This document shows positions 29,348 through 38,255 of a stretch of DNA of 64,000 bases, in pieces. This DNA comes from an uncultured Pseudomonadota bacterium (GTDB taxonomy: Bacteria; Myxococcota_A; UBA796; SXON01), in the NCBI GenBank assembly GCA_903844155.1, contig CAIMSU010000341.1, positions 1-64,000 of the forward strand, given 5' to 3'. The notes beneath the pieces are model-generated. The model was given only the letters and a program-made list of their open reading frames with translations. It was not told the DNA's origin and made no database searches. The stretch's first letter is position 1, and every line of letters begins with the position of its first letter. A program made the position numbers and the translations under genes.

Positions 29348-30655
29348 GTGCCAGAACCCCGCATCGTCGCAGGCTCCGCGGAATGGGACGCCGTCCCGCA
29401 GGGCGGGGTCTCGGCCGTCAACGCGCGGTCGCTTGCGCGGTGGTGGGCGCGGGGTGCGAACGGCGTGTTGCGCGTGGAGGTGGTGATCGACGGTGTCGAG
29501 CAGTCGGCGCTGGTCCTGCTCTCGGCAGGCGGCCCGGTTGGGCTCGACGGCATGGAGGGCATCCGTCTCGCGCTGCAGGGCGGCACCTTGTCGTTCGACC
29601 CCATCGACGCAGACGAGCCTGGCGACCGCGACAGCATGGCGGAGGCGCTGTGGGAGAGCGCCAGTCGCATGACGTCCGACGGCGCGTTTGGCGACACCCT
29701 GGTGCTGATGCCCAACGCGACCCCCGCCCTCGCGGCCTCGCCGCTCGACGCCGCGCTGGCGGCCGGCGTCATCGCGCTCACCGAGCCGATCGGGCTCGCC
29801 GAGCTGGCCAGCCGGCTTGGCGTCGACCTGGACCGGCTGCAGATGGAGCTGGCGATCACGACCTGGCTCGGGTTGACCACGCTCAAGGAGGCCCACACGC
29901 TGCTCGAACGACGCCAGCGGCCAGCGCCGCCCCCGCCCACGATCACCGTGCGAAAGTCCTCGTTCGCTGCGGCGACGCTCCCGCCCAAACCGGCGGTTCG
30001 CCCTGCGCCAACCCCCACCGTCCCCGATGTCTGGACGGACCCTCGCGCCACGGCGTCACCACCACGCGCCGAGCCCATCCCGATCAGTCGTCTGCGTCGG
30101 GAGGCCGAGCTGTTGCGGCACGCGGACGGCTGGACGGCGCTCGGGATTCCGCGCGGGGCGGCCCGCGAGATGGTGGTCGCCGCCGCCGCCCGGATGCGGG
30201 AGCGCTACAACGTGCTGCAGCGCGACCCGAACCCGGACGCCCGTGGCTATGCGTTGGAGATCCTCCGGAAGGTCGCCGAGGCCGAACGTGCGCTGCTCTC
30301 CGGGGAGGGCGAGGAGGAGACGGATCCCGAGGTGGCCGAGCACGTCTCCGCGGGCGGTGTCGCGTTGGAGCGCAACGACTTTCCCAAGGCAGACAAACAC
30401 TACTCGGCGGCACGCCGGCTCGCGCCCAACGACGCCAACGTGCTGGCCGGGCTGGCGTGGGCGCGGTTTCGCAACCCCGAGCACAAGCGCCCGGCGCGGG
30501 AGGAGGAGGCGGTCGAATTCATCGCCCTCGCCCTCCAGTTCGACGCTGAGTGCGCCGCCGCCTGGCGCTACAAGGGCGAGATCGCGCGCGCCCGTGGCGA
30601 CCAGGACGGCGCCCGTGCGGCCCTGCAGACCGCTGCCCGCCTCGCCCGTCGCTAG
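29348..30655 (+). CDS. DUF4388-like / J-domain-like / TPR protein
   Basis: 435 aa from GTG 29348 (ATG 29300 is an alternative inside the previous gene). Residues 10-150 look like a DUF4388 domain, a repeated signalling-associated fold of myxobacteria; residues 160-200 form a winged-helix-like tail; a Pro-rich linker follows; about 265-330 resembles a J-like helical hairpin (ADGWTALGIPRGA ... MRERYNVLQRDPNPDARG); 335-435 are two to three TPR helices (AEHVSAGGVALERNDFPKA). Similar proteins in Myxococcota are thought to be signal-integration adaptors. Converges with the protease gene with no gap. Confidence 0.6.
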   Translation: MPEPRIVAGSAEWDAVPQGGVSAVNARSLARWWARGANGVLRVEVVIDGVEQSALVLLSAGGPVGLDGMEGIRLALQGGTLSFDPIDADEPGDRDSMAEALWESASRMTSDGAFGDTLVLMPNATPALAASPLDAALAAGVIALTEPIGLAELASRLGVDLDRLQMELAITTWLGLTTLKEAHTLLERRQRPAPPPPTITVRKSSFAAATLPPKPAVRPAPTPTVPDVWTDPRATASPPRAEPIPISRLRREAELLRHADGWTALGIPRGAAREMVVAAAARMRERYNVLQRDPNPDARGYALEILRKVAEAERALLSGEGEEETDPEVAEHVSAGGVALERNDFPKADKHYSAARRLAPNDANVLAGLAWARFRNPEHKRPAREEEAVEFIALALQFDAECAAAWRYKGEIARARGDQDGARAALQTAARLARR

Positions 30656-31723
30656 TCAGGCCCTGCGGCGACGGCCGATGAGCATCCCGGCCGCTCCGAA
30701 GAGCAGCGCCGCGCTCGCATCCGCGGGCACTGTCGAACAGCCGCTCTTCGAGGCGTAGTTCTCACCGACCTCGTTCGGCCGGGCGGGGTTGCTGTCCAGG
30801 TTCGGGGGGCCGGAGCCGCTGTCGGTGTCGGTGTCCGAGTCGGTGTCGGTGTCCGTGTCGGTGTCGGTGTCCGAGTCGGTGTCACTGTCCGTGTCAGTGT
30901 CCGCGTCGCCCATCTCCGCGTTGGTGTAGACGGGCGTGAAGCCCTCCAACCACGCGATCTGCTTGTCCACCCGCGTGCCGCCGGTCGCGCCGCCTTCGCA
31001 GGGCGTACTGTCCCCGTTCGGCGAGTAGACGAAGCTGTTCACGAGGAGGAGCTCATACTGGTCGCTCCCCATGATGTGCAGCCCCGCGCCGCCCGAGTCG
31101 CCCGAGCAGATGTTCTGGTCGTCCGCCGCGTCATAACCATAGATCAGGTAGTTGTCGTAGCTGTCCATCGGGATGTCGGCCGTGCGCTTCTTGGTGGAGT
31201 CCGTGCCGTTGTCCGTCGTGATCCCCCAGCCGATGTAGCGGATGTCGTTGCCAACGTCCGAGTTCTTGATGGCCGTCTTGTTCACGCCCATGAACGGGAT
31301 GTCCGTGATCGGCGACTCAAGCTCCAGGATGCCGATGTCGTCGGTGAGCTTGACGTCGTCGTACAGCGGGTTCGCGGTCCAACTGGTGACGTTCACGTAC
31401 TCCTGGATGCCGGCGCGGGTGTTCAGATCCGATCCGACGACAACCACGAAATCGGTGAGCCCGTAGGTCGGCAGCTCGTCGTCCATCGCAACAACGCAGT
31501 GCGCGGCGGTGACCACCCAGCTCGGCGCGATCAGGGTTCCCGAGCAGAAGTTGTACCCGGAGCCCGACGAGTCCATCGCGTAGATCGTGATGACCTGCGG
31601 GTAGAGTGTGGTGGTGCTGCCGTTGACGATCGGCGGCGGGGGCGGATCTGCGTGCGCCGGAGCGGCCAGGAGCAGGAGCGCGAAGGGGGTCAGCGGGAGG
31701 AGGGACAGCCGGATGCCGCGCAT
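30656..31723 (-). CDS. Secreted trypsin-like serine protease with Asp/Thr repeat and MYXO-CTERM-like tail
   Basis: 355 aa from ATG 31723. Signal peptide to about residue 25 (APAHA), IVNG at 32-35 (mature N-terminus of S1 proteases), catalytic triad H75 (TAAHC), D129 (TDDIGILEL) and S210 (GDSGG). The C-terminal part holds an Asp/Thr/Ser repeat of about 30 residues (TDTDSDTDSDTDTD), then a Cys motif (SGCST), hydrophobic helix and RRRR. Likely sorted to and anchored at the surface. Secreted proteases are expected in a predatory lifestyle. Confidence 0.93.
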   Translation of the reverse strand: MRGIRLSLLPLTPFALLLLAAPAHADPPPPPIVNGSTTTLYPQVITIYAMDSSGSGYNFCSGTLIAPSWVVTAAHCVVAMDDELPTYGLTDFVVVVGSDLNTRAGIQEYVNVTSWTANPLYDDVKLTDDIGILELESPITDIPFMGVNKTAIKNSDVGNDIRYIGWGITTDNGTDSTKKRTADIPMDSYDNYLIYGYDAADDQNICSGDSGGAGLHIMGSDQYELLLVNSFVYSPNGDSTPCEGGATGGTRVDKQIAWLEGFTPVYTNAEMGDADTDTDSDTDSDTDTDTDTDTDSDTDTDSGSGPPNLDSNPARPNEVGENYASKSGCSTVPADASAALLFGAAGMLIGRRRRA

Positions 31724-31805
31724 GAGAGCCTCACATTGGCGCGCATATAGCCGACTCCCGAAGCGCCCCGCGCGAGCGCCGAGCGACTTTTGGGGACAGG
31801 CGGGG

Positions 31806-31955
31806 TCAGGCCGCCTCTTCCTTGACCGGCGCAGGTCGGGAGAGGAGGTCGTTGACGACGGCGGCGGTCGCGACGCTGGCGAGCTCCTCATCGCCGTACT
31901 GGGCGAGGAACTGGGCGTAGAGGGTGCTGACGAGGTCGCCGAGGGTCGTGGTCAT
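31806..31955 (-). CDS. Small uncharacterised protein
   Basis: 49 aa from ATG 31955, with a GGAG site 7 bases upstream in a non-coding gap. Composition is helical (LGDLVSTLYAQFLAQYGDEELASVATAAVV), which could be an amphipathic or coiled segment. No family recognised. Supported by the ribosome site and plausible composition; it is not long enough to be sure. Confidence 0.45.
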   Translation of the reverse strand: MTTTLGDLVSTLYAQFLAQYGDEELASVATAAVVNDLLSRPAPVKEEAA

Positions 31956-32087
31956 GGGAGTCTCCGGGGAGGGCGATGGGGACCATGCAAGAACGAGGCC
32001 AGTGGGAAGATTCGCGGACACACTCAACATTCGCACGGTCTGCCCGCTCGGATGTCGGACGATGTCAAGAACATCGGACGCGCTTGG

Positions 32088-32729
32088 TCACAGCGCTGCA
32101 GCGGCAACCACGAGCAGCGACACCGACCGGGCGCCCGCCTCGCGCAACGCCAGCGCGCAGGCGGAGGCCGTCGCGCCGGTGGTCATCACGTCGTCGATCA
32201 GCAGCCAGTCACCGCGGGTCCGCGCGCGCGCCCGGTACACGCCGCGCACGTTCGCGGCCCGCGCCGCGTGAGACTGTCCAGCTTGCGGTGCCCCTTCCCG
32301 GCGTACAAGCACCCGCTCCACCCGGCCCGTCACGCGGTCGGCGACCGGCCCAGCGAGCACCTCCACGGCCTCAAAGCCGCGCCCGAGGCGGTGCCGCAGG
32401 CTCCCCGGCACGGGCGCGACCCCATCGAACGCGTCCGCCAGCCCCGCCACGACGGCGCCCTCAGCCATGAAATCCCCGAGCGAGGCCAGCAAGCCCAGAC
32501 GCGCTCCGTACTTCGCCTGCCGGACCAGGCCGCCGAGCAGGCCGGTGTACGGCCCGAGACACCAGCCCGCCGTGACGAACTCCGGCAGCGCCGAGAGCCG
32601 GGTGAGCGCCGTGGGCAGCTCCTGGCGACATCGCAGGCAGAGCCGCCCTTCCAGGCCGGGTCGCGTGGCTTCGATCGGCGCAGTGCACGCCGCACACCCC
32701 TGGCCAAATGCTGCATACACCTCGAACAT
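32088..32729 (-). CDS. comF: ComF-family phosphoribosyltransferase-like protein
   Basis: 213 aa from ATG 32729 (an earlier ATG at 32786 is possible). N-terminal zinc-ribbon cysteines (GCAAC, CLRC) and a phosphoribosyltransferase domain ending in the PRPP motif WLLIDDVMTTGAT, the ComF family layout. It is linked to natural DNA uptake in other bacteria; the biochemical role is unknown. Lies 78 bases downstream of aroC on the same strand, and 132 bases upstream of a small gene. Confidence 0.88.
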   Translation of the reverse strand: MFEVYAAFGQGCAACTAPIEATRPGLEGRLCLRCRQELPTALTRLSALPEFVTAGWCLGPYTGLLGGLVRQAKYGARLGLLASLGDFMAEGAVVAGLADAFDGVAPVPGSLRHRLGRGFEAVEVLAGPVADRVTGRVERVLVRREGAPQAGQSHAARAANVRGVYRARARTRGDWLLIDDVMTTGATASACALALREAGARSVSLLVVAAAAL

Positions 32730-32807
32730 CGTCGCTCCGGCGGCCGTCATCCGGCGCGCGCAGCGACCTATGCCACGGCCGGTCATCCACCACCCGATTC
32801 GTAACTT

Positions 32808-33905
32808 TCAGACGCGCGGCGACATCCCCAGACACGCGTCCACCAGCACGAGCGCCATCATCGCCTCCACGATGGGCACCGCGCGTGGCACAACGCAGGG
32901 GTCATGCCGGCCCCTCGGCGCGATGACGGCGGCCTCTCCCGCGCGTGTGACGGTCTCCTGCGGCTGGAACAGGGTGGCGACCGGCTTGAATGCCACAGCG
33001 ATCTCGACCGGCATGCCGTTGGAGATCCCACCCTGAACGCCGCCGGAGTGGTTCGTGCGCGTCCGGATCCGTCGCCCCGCCGTCGCATCCTCCGCCGGGT
33101 CCTCGGCGTAGAACGCGTCGTTGTTCTCCGAACCGCGGCGTCGGGCCCCGTCAAAGCCGCTCCCCGACTCAAAGCCCTTCGCGGCCGGTATGCTGAGCAT
33201 CGCTGCGGCGAGCCGAGCCTCCAGCTTGTCGAACACCGGCTCGCCCCAGCCGGCCGGCACGCCCGTCGCCCGCGCCCGCACGACCCCGCCGACCGTGTCG
33301 CCGTCTCGCCGAACCGCCTGGATCAACGCCACCATCTCCGCCGCGCGGACGGGGTCCGGACAGCGCACGGGGCTCGCGTCCACCAGCTCCCGGGTCACCG
33401 CACCCTCAAAACCCGCCGCGATCCCGCCGACTGCGTCCACCCAGGCCACGACCTCCACGCCGCGCATTGCCAGGATCTGCCGTGCCACCGCCCCCGCTGC
33501 GACCCGCGCGACCGTCTCCCGTGCGCTCGCCCGGCCGCCCCCGCGCCAGTCCCGCTGCCCGTACCGCGCCTCCGTCGTGAAATCGGCGTGCGATGGGCGA
33601 TACACGTCCTTCAGCGCCGCGTAGGGGCGGGCGTCGGCGTCGATGTTCCGGAACAGGAAGGTGAGCGGGCTGCCGAGCGTGGCTCCTTCAAAAAGACCGC
33701 TCAGCACCTCAAAAACGTCCGGCTCCTTGCGCGGGGAGACGATCGCGGACTGGCCCGGGCGGCGGCGCGCGAGATCCGCCGCGACACTGTCCAGGTCCAG
33801 CGCCAGGCCGGCAGGGCAGCCGTCGATCACCACGCCAAGCGCGGCGCCGTGCGATTCCCCGAATGTGGTGACGCGGAAGTTCCTACCGAAGCTGTTGCCG
33901 GGCAT
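32808..33905 (-). CDS. aroC: Chorismate synthase
   Basis: 365 aa from ATG 33905, which gives the family N-terminus MPGNSFGRNFRVTTFGESHG. Signature strings: GRASARETVARVAAGAVARQ and GGVQGGISNG. It catalyses the last step of the shikimate pathway, EPSP to chorismate, with reduced FMN. It diverges from a secreted-protein gene with 25 bases between starts, so promoters must overlap. comF lies downstream. Confidence 0.97.
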   Translation of the reverse strand: MPGNSFGRNFRVTTFGESHGAALGVVIDGCPAGLALDLDSVAADLARRRPGQSAIVSPRKEPDVFEVLSGLFEGATLGSPLTFLFRNIDADARPYAALKDVYRPSHADFTTEARYGQRDWRGGGRASARETVARVAAGAVARQILAMRGVEVVAWVDAVGGIAAGFEGAVTRELVDASPVRCPDPVRAAEMVALIQAVRRDGDTVGGVVRARATGVPAGWGEPVFDKLEARLAAAMLSIPAAKGFESGSGFDGARRRGSENNDAFYAEDPAEDATAGRRIRTRTNHSGGVQGGISNGMPVEIAVAFKPVATLFQPQETVTRAGEAAVIAPRGRHDPCVVPRAVPIVEAMMALVLVDACLGMSPRV

Positions 33906-33930
33906 ATGCTCCCCGCGGTAACCCAAAAGC

Positions 33931-34677
33931 ATGGTCTCCCCCCTCGCGCCGTCCCGCGCCGCCCTTGTTGCCACGCTGGTTGCCCTGGTCGGGCTCGTCC
34001 GGGCTGCCGTCGCCGCGGAGCCGACGCCGGATCCCGGCGCCATCACGGCGTGGATCCGGCCTTTTCGCGTTGCCAACTACTCCCGCCGCACCCAGTTTGA
34101 CGACCTCCCGGCGGACATCGGCCGCTACCGGCTGACCCACCTGCTGGACGCCACGGAGCCCCTCCGAACGCTCTACGTGGACTGCGAGCGGCGCCTCGAC
34201 CGGCACCAGAAGCCGGATTGTGTCCTCACGTTTTTGGGGCGGGAGGGCTACGGCAACGCGGCCAGCCTGATCAAAGGGGCGTGGGACTGGTGGAGCCCGC
34301 CCGAGGTGGTGCTGCCGGCGACCGTCGCCGTTGGGGCCGAGTGGCGGGTGGACCACCAGAAGTCGACCGGGGCGAGCGAGCGGGCCTGCCGCATCGTGCC
34401 GGACACCGCGTACTGCGACGACGGGATTGCGTCGGAGTGCCGGACGTATTTTGGCAGTGCCGGCAAGACCGGGGTGCAGGGCACGGTGCTCCTGCGCGAG
34501 CACTTCTGCCGCGACCTCGGATGGGTTGGCGAGGACGCCACCGCCCAGCCCGACGGCCAGCACCGTTTTGCCACGCTCACCTACGATCTCGTCGTGGACG
34601 GGGTCGCCATGCCCACGCGGCGAGACGTGAAGTACAACGACCCGCTCGTGGTCCCCGGCAGCGGGTCGGGCACATGA
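33931..34677 (+). CDS. Exported protein of unknown function upstream of a LarA-like gene
   Basis: 248 aa. Signal peptide at about 1-29 (VRAAVAA), then a Cys-containing soluble body with charged/aromatic segments (YVDCERRLD, SLIKGAWDWWSPPEVV, CRIVPDTAYCDDG). Probably periplasmic. No family recognised. Its stop overlaps the ATG of the next gene by 4 bases (ATGA), indicating tight coupling to the lactate-racemase-like enzyme despite that protein being cytoplasmic. Confidence 0.7.
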   Translation: MVSPLAPSRAALVATLVALVGLVRAAVAAEPTPDPGAITAWIRPFRVANYSRRTQFDDLPADIGRYRLTHLLDATEPLRTLYVDCERRLDRHQKPDCVLTFLGREGYGNAASLIKGAWDWWSPPEVVLPATVAVGAEWRVDHQKSTGASERACRIVPDTAYCDDGIASECRTYFGSAGKTGVQGTVLLREHFCRDLGWVGEDATAQPDGQHRFATLTYDLVVDGVAMPTRRDVKYNDPLVVPGSGSGT

Positions 34678-35759
34678 CCGTCGACGAGGCGGTCGCCGCG
34701 CACCCGATCCGCGGTGGGGTCTCCCTCCGCGGCCTGCGCGTCGCCATCGCCATCCCCGACGGCACCCGGCCTGTCGACGTCGCTGCCGCCCTCGCCGCCC
34801 TCGCCGGCCCTCTCCAGGGGGCCCAGGTCACCGCCGTCGTCGGCCTCGGCCTCCATCGCCCGATGCGCGCAGACGAGCTTCCCGCCTCGCCCTTCCCTGT
34901 CGTCCAGCACGACCCCGACGACACCGTCCCGACCGCTATCGTCGACGGAATTCCCGGTGGCGTTTGCCGCGCGATCGCGGATGCCGACGTCGTCCTTGGC
35001 GTCGGCATCGTCGAGCCCCACCAGTACGCGGGATTTTCCGGCGGTCACAAGGCCGTGGCCGTTGGCTGCGGCGCGCGCGCAACGCTGGACGCACTGCATC
35101 ACCGCGACCGAGTGACCGCGCCCGGCGTCCTCATCGGCCAGCTCGCAGGCAACCCCTTTCGCGCCGCTGTGGACGCGCTCGGGCAGGCGGCCCGCTGCGA
35201 ATGGACGCTGCTGTACGCGGGCGGGCGCTGGTTTGCTGGCGAGCCCGTCGACGCGCTCGCGCGAGCCGCCGCAAGCCTCGATTGCTGGCAGGACGTCCCC
35301 GCGCGTCACCCCGCCGCCATCCTCCTCGTGCCCCCGTCCAAGGCCGTCAATTTCTACCAGGCCAGTCGCGCGGCCACCTACATCGGCCTCTCCCCGAACC
35401 CGCCGCTGGCGCCCGGCGCGACGCTTTATTTGGATGCTCAGTGCCCCGAGGGCCTCGGTGTAGGCAGCGGCGAGCGGGCCTTTGCCGCGGTGCTCGCTAC
35501 AGGCCCGGCTCCCTGGTCCCACCTGCTCGACGGTCCGGCGCCGGTGGGCGCAGGCACACAGCGGGCGGTGGTTCTCGCCCTCCTGCTGCGCCGGTACCGC
35601 CTGGTGATCTGCGGCCTCGTCGACCCGTCGCCCCTGCAAAAGCTTGGGTTTGAGGCGACGTCGCTGCCGGCATCGGCGGTCGCGCCGACTGCCTCGCTCG
35701 TCGTCCGCGATCCGTTCGGTCGGATCCCGAGGTTGGCGCACGGCAATCGGGGCGCATGA
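34674..35759 (+). CDS. LarA-like (DUF2088) lactate-racemase family protein
   Basis: 361 aa from ATG 34674. Characteristic PDGTRP at about 28-33, VEPHQYAGFSGGHKAVAVG near 115-135 (the HxxxG.sGGxK motif whose Lys binds the nickel-pincer NPN cofactor in LarA), and a C-terminal fold with VGSGERAFA and LRRYRLVICGL. LarA-type enzymes racemise or epimerise 2-hydroxyacids with the Ni-NPN cofactor made by LarB, LarC, LarE; none of these is in the window. Somewhat short compared with LarA of about 425 aa. Assigned by motifs, substrate unknown. Confidence 0.85.
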   Translation: MTVDEAVAAHPIRGGVSLRGLRVAIAIPDGTRPVDVAAALAALAGPLQGAQVTAVVGLGLHRPMRADELPASPFPVVQHDPDDTVPTAIVDGIPGGVCRAIADADVVLGVGIVEPHQYAGFSGGHKAVAVGCGARATLDALHHRDRVTAPGVLIGQLAGNPFRAAVDALGQAARCEWTLLYAGGRWFAGEPVDALARAAASLDCWQDVPARHPAAILLVPPSKAVNFYQASRAATYIGLSPNPPLAPGATLYLDAQCPEGLGVGSGERAFAAVLATGPAPWSHLLDGPAPVGAGTQRAVVLALLLRRYRLVICGLVDPSPLQKLGFEATSLPASAVAPTASLVVRDPFGRIPRLAHGNRGA

Positions 35760-35781
35760 ATCGCACCCCTGCGGGTGTTGC

Positions 35782-36210
35782 CTAGGACTGTTCCTGCGTC
35801 ATCATCGTGAAGTCGGCGCGGATCTGGTTCGGAAGCGCCGGGATGATGCCCATGATCGCCGTGAACGGGTACTTCACGCTCACGAAGATCACCTTCGTGC
35901 CCGAGATCGTGCGCCACTCGGCGGTCACGGTGCAGCCGGCGCCGCAGGCGATGCCCGCGGTGCTGAGCGAGGTGGTAGCTTCGGCGATCGCCGCGGCTTT
36001 TATGCCGGCGCCGGTGTGGACGGTCGTGGACTCCAGCGTTGCCGAGCCCACGCGCGCTGCGTCGCGGGCGACCCGCTGGATCACGTGCGCACGGGTGACG
36101 TAGAGCGAGAGATCGATGATCGAGCCGAAGAGCGTGATCACGACCGGGAGCAGCAAGGCGAACTCGATCGCCGCATTTCCCCTTCGTGTCTTCCGGACGG
36201 TCGGGCTCAT
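35782..36210 (-). CDS. TadE-family pseudopilin-like protein
   Basis: 142 aa from ATG 36210. 'RGNAAIEFALLLPVVITLF' is the TadE signature: basic residues, Glu within a hydrophobic helix, prepilin-like N-terminus. The remainder is a periplasmic domain with a Cys-containing loop. It is the third of three tightly overlapping genes (tadG-like, TadE, TadE). Tad systems assemble Flp pili; these minor proteins are often encoded separately from the main machinery, none of which is in this window. Confidence 0.9.
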   Translation of the reverse strand: MSPTVRKTRRGNAAIEFALLLPVVITLFGSIIDLSLYVTRAHVIQRVARDAARVGSATLESTTVHTGAGIKAAAIAEATTSLSTAGIACGAGCTVTAEWRTISGTKVIFVSVKYPFTAIMGIIPALPNQIRADFTMMTQEQS

Positions 36211-36641
36211 CGCTGCCACTCCAGCCGCATGACCGTCGTCGACTGCAGCGTGATCCCGTGCGTCCAGAAGCCAAAGAGGGGGTTCCACTTGCGCGAGAGC
36301 GAGCATTTGATGCTCCGCGTCGGATTCGTCCCGTAGACCGTGGCGACCGAGGCGCACGAGGCATCGCAGGTCGCGCCGTACTGCGCGATGCCCGTCTTCA
36401 TCGAGGTCTTGGCGGTGGACAGCACGGTCGGCATGTTCACCTCGGCGAGACCCGGGTCGACGACGGAGCCCTGTCGACAGCCGTAGGCGACCGCGGAGTC
36501 CATCGCGCTCTTGTAGTAGAACATCCAGCCGTAATCGAAGATCCCGCTCATCAGCCCGCAGTAGATCGGCAGGATGAGCGCGAACTCGATCGCGTTCGCG
36601 CCCCGTCGCCGCAGGCCGTCCGTTCGCCGGAGGAGGCGCAT
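36207..36641 (-). CDS. TadE-family pseudopilin-like protein (second)
   Basis: 144 aa. 'RGANAIEFALILPIYCGLM' again is the TadE-type membrane helix, followed by a periplasmic part with several Cys (CRQGS, CDASCAS) and a basic end. Its stop overlaps the downstream TadE start by 4 bases and its ATG overlaps the vWA gene's stop by one base, so the three genes form one translational unit. Confidence 0.9.
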   Translation of the reverse strand: MRLLRRTDGLRRRGANAIEFALILPIYCGLMSGIFDYGWMFYYKSAMDSAVAYGCRQGSVVDPGLAEVNMPTVLSTAKTSMKTGIAQYGATCDASCASVATVYGTNPTRSIKCSLSRKWNPLFGFWTHGITLQSTTVMRLEWQR

Positions 36642-37936
36642 CAGTACACGATCACGAGCGGCAGCGACCGCGCGATGGACTGGAAGAGCGGCGGCAGGGT
36701 CGCGGAATTCGTCGTGTAGGTAAACGTGCCGTTGCCCTTGGGGATCGTGTGCATGAACGCGCCATCCTGCACGAACGAGATGACCCACTGGTTGACCCGG
36801 GACTCGTTCCACATCGCGGTCGCCAGCGTGTTCGAGTCGGTCTGGATCTGCAGCGTGGTGTGCGGGCGCGGGCCCTCGTACTGCCGCCAGCGCGTCTCCG
36901 TGTACTTCGTCGCCACCTGCGTCCGGATCACCGCCTCCGTCGCCGGGAAGCCGTTCGGGATGCCGTCCGTGAGCATCACCATCGCGTTGTAGACCGTCGA
37001 ACCCGCGTTCTCGTTGAACATCGTGCGCGCGAGCGTCATGCCGGTGGTGTGGTCGGTCCCCGGCTCGTCGGTGTACTCGCGCGGCATCTTCGGGTAGCAA
37101 CCGCCCTTGTCCGTCGCGGTGTTGGTCGGGTAGGTGAAGATGTTGAGGTTCGGGCTCTCCACCCAACATTCCACCGGGTAGCTGTGGGCGTGCGTCGTGG
37201 ACTTGCTCGCCACGTTCAGGTTGCCCCACGACGTGCGGTACTTGTGATCCGCGGCCTCGTCCTTCACGAGGCGGAACGGCGAGTATTCCCAGGCGAAAGG
37301 CCCGGTGAAGATCACCATGCCGATCGTGTCCTCATCGCCGTACGACGACGTCAGCACGTCAAGAAACGCGATGGACGCCGCCCGCGCGTTCGCAAAGTTG
37401 ACCTGGCTCCACGACCCAGTGATGTCCATCACCAGCAGCGTGTGGAGCTTCCGGGCCGCCGACGTCGAATTCCCCGTCACCGCCATCGCGTCCCGGCCCC
37501 ACATCTTCGACAGGAACATCGGCACGGAATTCGTCCCGTCCCGCGTCACTTTCACGCGCACCGCGTTGGGCGAGATGTTCGTCTGCGTGAAGCTGGCGCG
37601 CGTCTCGCCCCAGATGCCAAAGGTGATGGTCTGCAAGCGCGGGTGCACCCCGCCAACCACGTTCTGGTTGAGCATGAGTGACGCCGCCGTGGTCGCCGCC
37701 GCCGTGCTGCCCCCGCGCTTGAGCGTGATCATCGCCGCCTGCGAGGCCGCGTCCGCCACGTCCTGCACCTGGTCCTCCGTCAACCGCAGGTACGAGAGAT
37801 CAATGGCGAACGCCCCGAAGCCGAGCATGACGGTCATCGCCAGACCGAACATCAGCGCGTAGTTGCCCTTGCGCGTGGGCTCGTTCCGCAGGCGGCGAGC
37901 GGGCGTTCGGGGCGGCAAAGCAAGCCAGGAGCGCAT
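36641..37936 (-). CDS. TadG-like protein with vWA domain
   Basis: 431 aa. A basic N-terminus, then the TadE/TadG-type hydrophobic helix (YALMFGLAMTVMLGFGAFAIDL) at about 26-50, then a Cys-containing external domain with a vWA-type metal motif VMDITGSWSQ near 170 and later MLTDGIPNGFP. TadG-like proteins are thought to cap or stabilise Tad pili or adhesion machines. It leads the three-gene cluster; its 5' end is close to the REP-like sequence and the divergent lipoprotein gene. Confidence 0.87.
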   Translation of the reverse strand: MRSWLALPPRTPARRLRNEPTRKGNYALMFGLAMTVMLGFGAFAIDLSYLRLTEDQVQDVADAASQAAMITLKRGGSTAAATTAASLMLNQNVVGGVHPRLQTITFGIWGETRASFTQTNISPNAVRVKVTRDGTNSVPMFLSKMWGRDAMAVTGNSTSAARKLHTLLVMDITGSWSQVNFANARAASIAFLDVLTSSYGDEDTIGMVIFTGPFAWEYSPFRLVKDEAADHKYRTSWGNLNVASKSTTHAHSYPVECWVESPNLNIFTYPTNTATDKGGCYPKMPREYTDEPGTDHTTGMTLARTMFNENAGSTVYNAMVMLTDGIPNGFPATEAVIRTQVATKYTETRWRQYEGPRPHTTLQIQTDSNTLATAMWNESRVNQWVISFVQDGAFMHTIPKGNGTFTYTTNSATLPPLFQSIARSLPLVIVY

Positions 37937-38255
37937 GTCGGACCTCTACCAGGAGACCGTAGCACAGGCGCGCGTGGGCGTCAGCGGGCGGGCGGGCGGA
38001 TGCGAGGCGGGTGCAAGGATCGGCGCGGGGGTTTTTCGCATCCTTTGGGCGGCTCGCTCGGCCCGGCGCCGATCCGGGATCCGCGCGGAACGCCGCTTTG
38101 CACCTGCGCCGTTCCGGGGCGCGGTCCTCAAGGCGCATTCGGGTTTTCTCCCCCTCATCCGCCGGCGACTACGCCGGCGCCTTCTCCCCGGAGGGGAGAA
38201 GGTGGAGCTGACAGGACCTCCGATGTGCCAGGGGACGCCGAATTACGCCCCCGCG
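37937..38255. other. 319-base intergenic gap between divergent genes
   Basis: No convincing gene or RNA is seen. The gap separates the TadG-like start from the lipoprotein start at 38256. It contains the double-hairpin REP-like element at about 38145-38202. An upstream open frame in phase with the lipoprotein gene spans the gap but has Arg-rich, non-coding-like composition and would hide the lipoprotein signal peptide. Confidence 0.6.
38145..38202. repeat. REP-like double palindrome
   Basis: Two adjacent hairpins: GCCGGCG (38161-38167) with CGCCGGC (38172-38178), and CCTTCTCCCC (38180-38189) with GGGGAGAAGG (38193-38202). They follow a 'tttctccccctcatccg' lead. This arrangement resembles the repetitive extragenic palindromes common in proteobacteria. 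Only one copy is visible in this window, so repetition is not shown here. Confidence 0.5.

Noticed and set aside
30815-30905. Short tandem repeat that might be a CRISPR or microsatellite
   Set aside because: It is in frame inside the protease gene and encodes the Asp/Thr spacer; there are no spacers.
37863-38255. Upstream extension of the BNR lipoprotein gene
   Set aside because: It would bury the lipobox and crosses a REP-like element; the ATG at 38256 gives a proper lipoprotein signal.
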